From Terrimonas pollutisoli (GTDB lineage Bacteria > Bacteroidota > Bacteroidia > Chitinophagales > Chitinophagaceae): a stretch of DNA of 64,000 nt. A program made the translations under genes and the position numbers. Where the stretch lies: assembly GCF_029360765.1 (NCBI RefSeq), contig NZ_JARKNA010000012.1, positions 1-64,000 on the forward strand, read 5' to 3'. Within the stretch, counting starts at the first letter, position 1, and each line of letters opens with the position of its first letter. The notes under the pieces were generated by a model. The model saw only the letters and a program-made list of their open reading frames with translations. It was not told the DNA's origin and made no database searches. Below, one piece after another: positions 61,235 through 64,000 of this stretch.

Positions 61235-64000
61235 ATGTCACCACGAACCACTCGCTTAGGATTATCCATCCTGTTTTCTGCACTTTTTTATTTCTGCGGC
61301 CAGGGTCAAACTTTCGGGACAAAAGCTTCGGCTGTTTGGCTGAGCGATTGTAACCAATCGAATTTCTTTAATACATCAGGTAGCGGTTCAGATATTATCG
61401 GCCCCGTAGCGAACAGTTTTTCCAATACCAATTTTGGCGTTCATACACAAAACTCCGGTACGCTGATCCTGCGTGGTGCTGAATTGAGAACGTTTAAAGA
61501 TGCGGTTGCTAATGTGTGTGATGCCCGGTTGCATTACCGCATTTACCCGCAAAGCACAGCACCCGGGACTTTTACGATCATCGATCTTCCGTTGTTAAGT
61601 GATTGCAACATGCCGGGCGGCACCTATCCTGGCGGTGGAACTTGCGTGGCAGGTGAACAGCAATGGAACCGGGTGATCCCTGATGGAACAACAACACCTT
61701 ATTCGCCGGTCGATCTTACAACATTCGCTCCCGGCAATTATGTGCTCGAAGTTTACTATTCAATTACCGGCTTGTCAACTTCAACTACAGGCTGTGATGA
61801 GACGATTGTCTTAAATAATGGAGGTGCTAACTATAGCGCCTTTTTTTCTATTCAGTCACCAACACTGGCGAGTAACAATCCTGTTACCTGTAATGGAACG
61901 GAAGGTTTAATTACGATCAGCGGACTTTCGGCAGGTGCAACCTATGGCGTGAGCTATACAGATGATGGCGTGAATGTGGGGCCTGTTAATATCGTGGCCA
62001 ATGGCAGTGGACAGGTTGTACTGAGTGGATTGAATGCGGGGGTGTATGCCAATTTCCAATTGCAGATCAACGGATGCACTACTGAACTTTTTACCGGCAT
62101 CATCTTGTCAAACCCGGTGTTTACACCCACGTTTACAAAAGTTGCTGCTTTTTGCGCCGGTTCAACGCCTCCCGCATTACCAACGACTTCCAATAACGGG
62201 ATAAGTGGTACCTGGAACCCGGCGGTAATAAATAACCAGGCTTCCGGCAGCTATACTTTTACTCCTGCCCCTGGCCAGTGCGGTATTCAAACGACAATGA
62301 ATGTGACGGTGATTCAGAAGACAACGCCGACATTTAATTTTGGCACTGCGCTTACTATTTGCGCTGACGGTACCATACCCACATTACCGGCGACCTCCAA
62401 CAATGGAATACCCGGAACTTGGAATCCTTCTATAGTAGATAATCAAAACTCCGGTGTATATACATTTACCCCCAATGCGGGTCAATGTGCCAATTCAACA
62501 ACTTTTACTGTAACGGTCAATCCTAATATTACTCCCACATTTAGTTTTGGAACAGCTTTGACTATTTGTGCAAATGAACCGGTGCCAACACTTCCTACTT
62601 CTTCATCTAATGGAATCACTGGTACATGGAGTCCTGCAACAGTGAGCAATCAAACATCTGGTACCTACACATTCACTCCCGATGCAGGTCAATGTGCATT
62701 ACCAGCTACATTCGATGTAACAGTAACGCCGAACGTCACACCGACATTTGCTTTTGGAACAACCTTGACTATTTGTGAAAATGGAACAGTGCCAACATTA
62801 CCCGGTACATCGGACAACGGAATTAGCGGAATATGGAACCCAGCGACGGTTAGCAACCAGGCTTCGGCTACTTATACGTTTACACCTTCAGCCGGTCAAT
62901 GTGCATTGCCAACAACATTCACGGTGACGGTCACGCCCAACATCACACCAGCATTTGGTTTTGGAACAACATTGACCATCTGTGAAAATGGAACAGTGCC
63001 AACACTGCCTACTTCTTCTTCCAATGGAATCAATGGAACGTGGAACCCGGCAACAGTGAGCAATCAAGCTTCAGCTACTTATACATTTACTCCCGATGCC
63101 GGTCAGTGCGCACTACCAACAACATTTACGGTAACGGTCAATCCTAATATTACTCCCACATTTAGTTTTGGAACAGCATTAACCATTTGTGAAAATGAAC
63201 CGGTGCCAACACTACCTGCAAATTCCACCAATGGAATCACCGGTACATGGAGTCCTGCAACGGTCGATAATCAAACATCAGGTACTTACACATTCACTCC
63301 TGATGCAGGCCAATGTGCGTTGCCAACTACATTCGATGTAACAGTAACACCGAATGTCACACCAACATTTAGTTTTGGAACAACCTTGACTATTTGTGAA
63401 AATGGAACAGTGCCAACATTACCCGGTACATCGGACAACGGAATTAGCGGAATATGGAACCCAGTGACTGTTAGCAATCAAGCTTCGGGCACTTATACGT
63501 TTACACCTTCAGCCGGTCAATGTGCATTGCCAACAACATTCACAGTGACGGTTACGCCAAACATTACACCATCGTTTGTTTTCGGAACAACATTAACCAT
63601 TTGCGAAAATGGAACCGTGCCGACATTACCTGCTTCTTCATCCAACGGTATCAATGGCACATGGAATCCTACAACAGTCGATAATCAAGCATCTGGCACT
63701 TATACATTCACACCCGATGCGGGTCAATGTGCACTGCCAACAACATTTACGGTAACGGTCAATCCTAATATTACTCCCACATTTAGTTTTGGAACAGCAT
63801 TAACCATTTGTGAAAATGAACCGGTGCCAACACTACCTGCAAATTCCACCAATGGAATCACTGGTACATGGAGCCCGGCAACAGTCGATAATCAAGCATC
63901 TGGCATTTACACATTCACGCCGTCAGCGGGTCAATGTGCATTGACAACAACGTTTGCGGTAACTGTTAATCCTAACATCACACCGACATTTGGTTTTGGT
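61235..64000 (+). CDS. large exported repeat protein (partial, runs past the window end)
   Basis: The frame is open for 922 codons from the ATG at 61235 to the last base, with no stop. A signal-like start (SILFSALFYFCGQGQ) is followed by ~290 unique residues. Then comes a 67-residue divergent unit (62123-62323), eight units of exactly 69 residues from 62324 to 63979, and the start of a ninth. Each unit has TPTF-FGTTLTIC, VPTLP, GTWNP, YTFTP-AGQCALP and TFTVTV, with two Cys likely to form a disulphide in an Ig-like sandwich. Such Bacteroidota proteins usually end in a CHU_C/T9SS sorting domain, which would lie outside the window. It is probably a surface adhesin. Confidence 0.88.
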   Translation, partial: MSPRTTRLGLSILFSALFYFCGQGQTFGTKASAVWLSDCNQSNFFNTSGSGSDIIGPVANSFSNTNFGVHTQNSGTLILRGAELRTFKDAVANVCDARLHYRIYPQSTAPGTFTIIDLPLLSDCNMPGGTYPGGGTCVAGEQQWNRVIPDGTTTPYSPVDLTTFAPGNYVLEVYYSITGLSTSTTGCDETIVLNNGGANYSAFFSIQSPTLASNNPVTCNGTEGLITISGLSAGATYGVSYTDDGVNVGPVNIVANGSGQVVLSGLNAGVYANFQLQINGCTTELFTGIILSNPVFTPTFTKVAAFCAGSTPPALPTTSNNGISGTWNPAVINNQASGSYTFTPAPGQCGIQTTMNVTVIQKTTPTFNFGTALTICADGTIPTLPATSNNGIPGTWNPSIVDNQNSGVYTFTPNAGQCANSTTFTVTVNPNITPTFSFGTALTICANEPVPTLPTSSSNGITGTWSPATVSNQTSGTYTFTPDAGQCALPATFDVTVTPNVTPTFAFGTTLTICENGTVPTLPGTSDNGISGIWNPATVSNQASATYTFTPSAGQCALPTTFTVTVTPNITPAFGFGTTLTICENGTVPTLPTSSSNGINGTWNPATVSNQASATYTFTPDAGQCALPTTFTVTVNPNITPTFSFGTALTICENEPVPTLPANSTNGITGTWSPATVDNQTSGTYTFTPDAGQCALPTTFDVTVTPNVTPTFSFGTTLTICENGTVPTLPGTSDNGISGIWNPVTVSNQASGTYTFTPSAGQCALPTTFTVTVTPNITPSFVFGTTLTICENGTVPTLPASSSNGINGTWNPTTVDNQASGTYTFTPDAGQCALPTTFTVTVNPNITPTFSFGTALTICENEPVPTLPANSTNGITGTWSPATVDNQASGIYTFTPSAGQCALTTTFAVTVNPNITPTFGFG
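62123..63979 (+). repeat. 207-bp coding repeats in a 621-bp higher-order pattern
   Basis: Unit starts are at 62123 (201 bp, divergent), then 62324, 62531, 62738, 62945, 63152, 63359, 63566 and 63773, each exactly 207 bp. Units three apart are more alike than neighbours: A (62531, 63152, 63773) has NEPVPTLP and WSPATV; B (62738, 63359) has GTSDNGISGIWNP; C (62945, 63566) has SSSNGINGTWNP. Confidence 0.9.

Noticed and set aside
61954..63477. Minus-strand open frames inside the large repeat protein
   Set aside because: They are the reverse reading of the Thr/Pro/Gly-rich repeats; the plus frame is open over 922 codons with a signal sequence and periodic domains.

Overview
The window looks like chromosomal DNA of a member of the Bacteroidota, most likely a Chitinophagaceae-like soil or water bacterium. 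The evidence is the protein set (DUF5916, DUF6370, DUF1599, BT_3928-like DoxX protein, SO2930-type cytochrome, a repeat-rich exported protein of the kind sorted by type IX secretion), the near absence of Shine-Dalgarno sequences, two TAnnTTTG promoter-like boxes, and moderate-to-low GC. No rRNA or tRNA gene and no prophage or conjugative module was recognised.

Layout. 1-3.0 kb is an accessory segment: a DUF4304 gene bounded by short inverted repeats and a strong hairpin, next to a tyrosine recombinase, an XRE regulator and a small orphan protein. 3.2-24.97 kb is mainly housekeeping and accessory metabolism: M28 peptidase, ABC-F ATPase, two BON-domain proteins, a TPR protein, a patatin/Omp85 protein, a cluster of small stress-type proteins (DHFR-like, AlkD, DUF1801, VOC), the histidine-degradation genes hutG and hutI with a CPA2 antiporter between them, and a divergent GAPDH paralogue followed by an MpaB-like oxygenase. 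A DUF559 gene at 11.3 kb sits between 49-bp imperfect inverted repeats.

25.0-28.1 kb is an array built from one Y1/HUH (RAYT/IS200-type) transposase element: one intact copy with ~50-bp terminal inverted repeats, several internally deleted mini-elements, a 429-bp tandem duplication and solo ends around a phosphatase gene. Related decayed copies lie at 21.0 and 53.6 kb. 28.3-51.3 kb is ordinary chromosome: DEAD-box helicase, SO2929/SO2930-type beta-helix and dihaem cytochrome pair, oligopeptide-type permease, DoxX protein, folP, FKBP, nrnA, ndk, an orphan ABC ATPase, an esterase fused to DUF6370, serine hydrolases, a DUF3037/HipA-like pair, a DUF5916 outer-membrane protein, a bacterial pentameric ligand-gated channel homologue, and nth.

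51.4-58.8 kb is the most unusual region: small genes all on the minus strand (unknowns, an Arr rifampin ADP-ribosyltransferase, a membrane protein, a leucine-rich protein), most separated by recurring palindromic spacers. Gene starts follow GTTRGCY-type ends and gene ends precede NGCYAAC/CCCAAC-type ends. This looks like an integron-style gene-cassette array with attC-like sites, although no IntI-type integrase is visible here. 58.8-60.9 kb carries a DUF1080 protein, a GNAT and a VOC protein. From 61.2 kb to the end runs a large exported protein made of 69-residue repeats arranged in a three-unit higher-order repeat (621 bp); it continues beyond the window.
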